A DNA stretch of 22,363 nt from NCBI GenBank assembly GCA_009733575.1, contig ML769666.1:1-22363 (forward strand), read 5' to 3'. Origin of the DNA: Gymnopus androsaceus JB14. Taxonomy: Eukaryota > Basidiomycota > Agaricomycetes > Agaricales > Omphalotaceae. The notes under the pieces are model-generated. The model was not told the origin of the DNA. It was given only the letters and a program-made list of their open reading frames with translations, and made no database searches. Position numbers and translations under genes: made by a program. This document shows, in pieces, positions 21,101 through 22,363 of the stretch. Every line of letters starts with the position of its first letter. Position 1 is the stretch's first letter.

Positions 21101-22363
21101 ACTTCGGATGCCGAGTCCACCATGTCAGATTCCCGTTCAACTGCTTCGGAGGCACATTCGAGCATGTCGCATGCATCCACTACAGCCTCGGACACCCCAC
21201 TACCACCTATTGAAGGGCTCATTGATGTACAGGACCGCTCAGCTCTGCACCGTGAAAACGACAAGAAGTCATATGCTCAAATACTACAGGAGATACAAAA
21301 AGGCAAAAAGCCATTGAATCAGCTGAGAATTGATCAGCTCCGGGCTCTCTGTTATGATCTATCTATCAGTGTCAATGCCAAAGACACAAAAAGTAATCTT
21401 ATCAGGCGGATAAACATTTGGGTGAAGTATTCTTATATGTTCCATCCTAGTTCAGTGCATTGCTGATACTTATTTAGCATGAAGAGCTTGGCCATGGACA
21501 ATCCACGGAAGACTTTGATGAAACTGCATATGCGACATTGAAGGAGAAATTTGAGCATCAAGGGATAAGCTCAAAATACCTAGCAAAACTATCAAAGAAA
21601 CTGCTCATTCGCCTTTGTACTGACCATTCAATTCCCGCAAATGAGTTATCTCACAAGGCACACCTGGAACAGTGGCTCAAGTTTTGGGTAAATGTGGTTC
21701 TTTGAATGCACTCACTGCACTAACACTTGAAGTTATCCCATTCCAGCGTGAAGAAAATTGTCCCAGCAGTTTGTCTGCAGAGGTACCCTCATGCAGTGTA
21801 ATAGGCAGGGACGTGCTAGAAGAGATCTGGGCCGACATGAAGCACTCTACTTTCCCCAGCTGGATGAGTCCCGCACCATCACAGTGGGGCCTTGCTCGAA
21901 CAGGAAAACTGGGTGGTGACGAATGGAAAGTAGTTGTCTCCATTCATTTGGTGGTCACATTGATTCGCCTTTGGAGTCAGGAAGCAGAAGAGTCACGAAA
22001 ATACAAGATGCTTATGAATTTTGTGGATCTAGTAAAGGCTGGGCACATCCTTCTCCTTCGGGGGACAACTGCTGAACTAAGGGCAGACGTATGACCTCTA
22101 CATAGAAAGGTACCTCAGGGAGGTACTGGCACTATATCCCAATGTCAACCTTGCCCAAATCACCACTACAGCCTGCATATGTCCGAATTCCTGGAAAGCA
22201 TGGTCCTGGGCATCCCGGAGTACCCAGTGTTTGAACGAACAAATCACAAACTTCAGCTGATAAATAAGAACCGGCATGCAGGTGAGTTGTAGTGCAAGGA
22301 ATTTTCCTAAGTACTGTGCTTAGACCCCTTAGGTGAAATGGAAACAACAAATGCTGGAACATT
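18132..22363 (+). CDS. Plavaka/Tnp2-like (CMC superfamily) transposase, 3' end outside window
   Basis: A DDE-type DNA transposase, by family resemblance. Exons: 18132-19041, 19101-20578, 20632-20694, 20751-20981, 21032-21421, 21478-21687, 21747-22281, 22333 to the edge; introns are 50-59 nt. The N-terminus has a cysteine cluster (FDCRCDLC), a possible zinc site. A Ser-rich linker follows. The core shows QDPKEWLGRLLARPEIEDAM, LGCDAFNPF (Asp near 514), VCDVLGAHQLVGF (Asp near 608), a CTCC pair and DDFHMLLLGLYETHIRDIWG (residues about 699-715), a block family members share. Four SAP-like units come next, then the C-terminal block (IWADMKHSTFPSWMSPAP, GKLGGDEWK, PNHHYSLHM, GEMETT). Alternative starts are ATG at 18231 or 18255, the latter putting the cysteine cluster right at the N-terminus. 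The frame is broken at 22089-22152 by two compensating shifts, so this copy may be inactive. Confidence 0.85.
18132..22363 (+). mobile_element. Partial DNA transposon (CMC superfamily), right end missing
   Basis: The transposase gene marks a class II element. The left end was not defined: no clear CACT-type terminal repeat was found between 17990 and 18131, and the partner repeat would lie beyond the window. The left boundary probably falls between the decayed WD40 copy (ends about 17985) and the transposase start. Confidence 0.6.
20466..21687 (+). repeat. Four tandem SAP-like units, each ending at an exon border
   Basis: Unit ends are at 20578, 20981, 21421 and 21687. Each unit has a helix, an LC word in a basic/hydrophobic context (WYLCFYL, LRALCYDL, LRALCYDL, LIRLCTDH), a short loop with a Lys, and a second helix ending in Trp (VEELLQW, LLDHIIVW, LIRRINIW, EQWLKFW). 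The Trp TGG is the last codon of the exon every time, followed by a phase-0 GT donor. Units two and three are most alike. The pattern resembles the helix-loop-helix SAP motif that binds AT-rich DNA. This assignment is from pattern only. Confidence 0.6.

Noticed and set aside
22089..22171. 83-nt intron that would hide the transposase frameshifts
   Set aside because: It joins the exons out of phase and would remove a conserved block (YLREVLALYP..PNHH).

Overview
The window looks like nuclear DNA of an Agaricomycete-type basidiomycete fungus. Genes are split by many 41-64 nt introns with GT..AG borders and CTNAY-like branch points. The left end carries a complete adenylate-forming reductase of the fungal A-T-R type, the middle an Agaricomycete-style WD40 protein, and the right end a Plavaka/Tnp2-like (CMC superfamily) transposase. 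No rRNA, tRNA, CRISPR or bacterial-type operon was seen.

Layout. 1-490: unassigned edge. 491-4460 (-): intact 14-exon A-T-R reductase, about 1,083 aa, with a TATA box about 90 bp upstream. 4561-6713: AT-rich, gene-poor, with two palindromic clusters. 6714-7842 (-): unknown gene, about 300 aa, with a possible frameshift. 8056-10061 (-): WD40 protein, about 427 aa, with a C-terminal membrane segment; its first intron is swollen to 421 nt by an array of about 30 degenerate 10-bp units. 10720-11518 (-): unknown acidic protein, 216 aa, with a 12-nt micro-exon. 11710-11815 (-): broken copy of the WD40 gene's 5' end. 11816-13567: non-coding, with a two-copy tandem repeat and a three-copy degenerate repeat. 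13568-17601 (+): four small multi-exon genes of unknown family. Two are predicted membrane proteins, one is a small helical protein and one ends in a threonine-rich tail. 17874-17985 (+): a second decayed copy of the WD40 gene's 5' region. 18132 to the right edge (+): transposase gene that runs off the window.

The A-T-R enzyme should activate a carboxylic acid as the adenylate, load it on the carrier domain and release it reductively as an aldehyde or alcohol. No tailoring enzymes sit beside it here, so the window does not show a biosynthetic cluster. The WD40 gene and its two 5' fragments suggest local duplication and decay near a transposon.

The most unusual feature is in the transposase gene. 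Four tandem SAP-like units lie between the catalytic core and the conserved C-terminal block. Each ends in a tryptophan codon that is the last codon of its exon, at a phase-0 intron. This looks like exon-by-exon multiplication of a putative DNA-binding module. About 400 bp downstream the reading frame is broken by two compensating one-base shifts. All gene models were spliced by eye from sequence alone, without transcripts or database searches.
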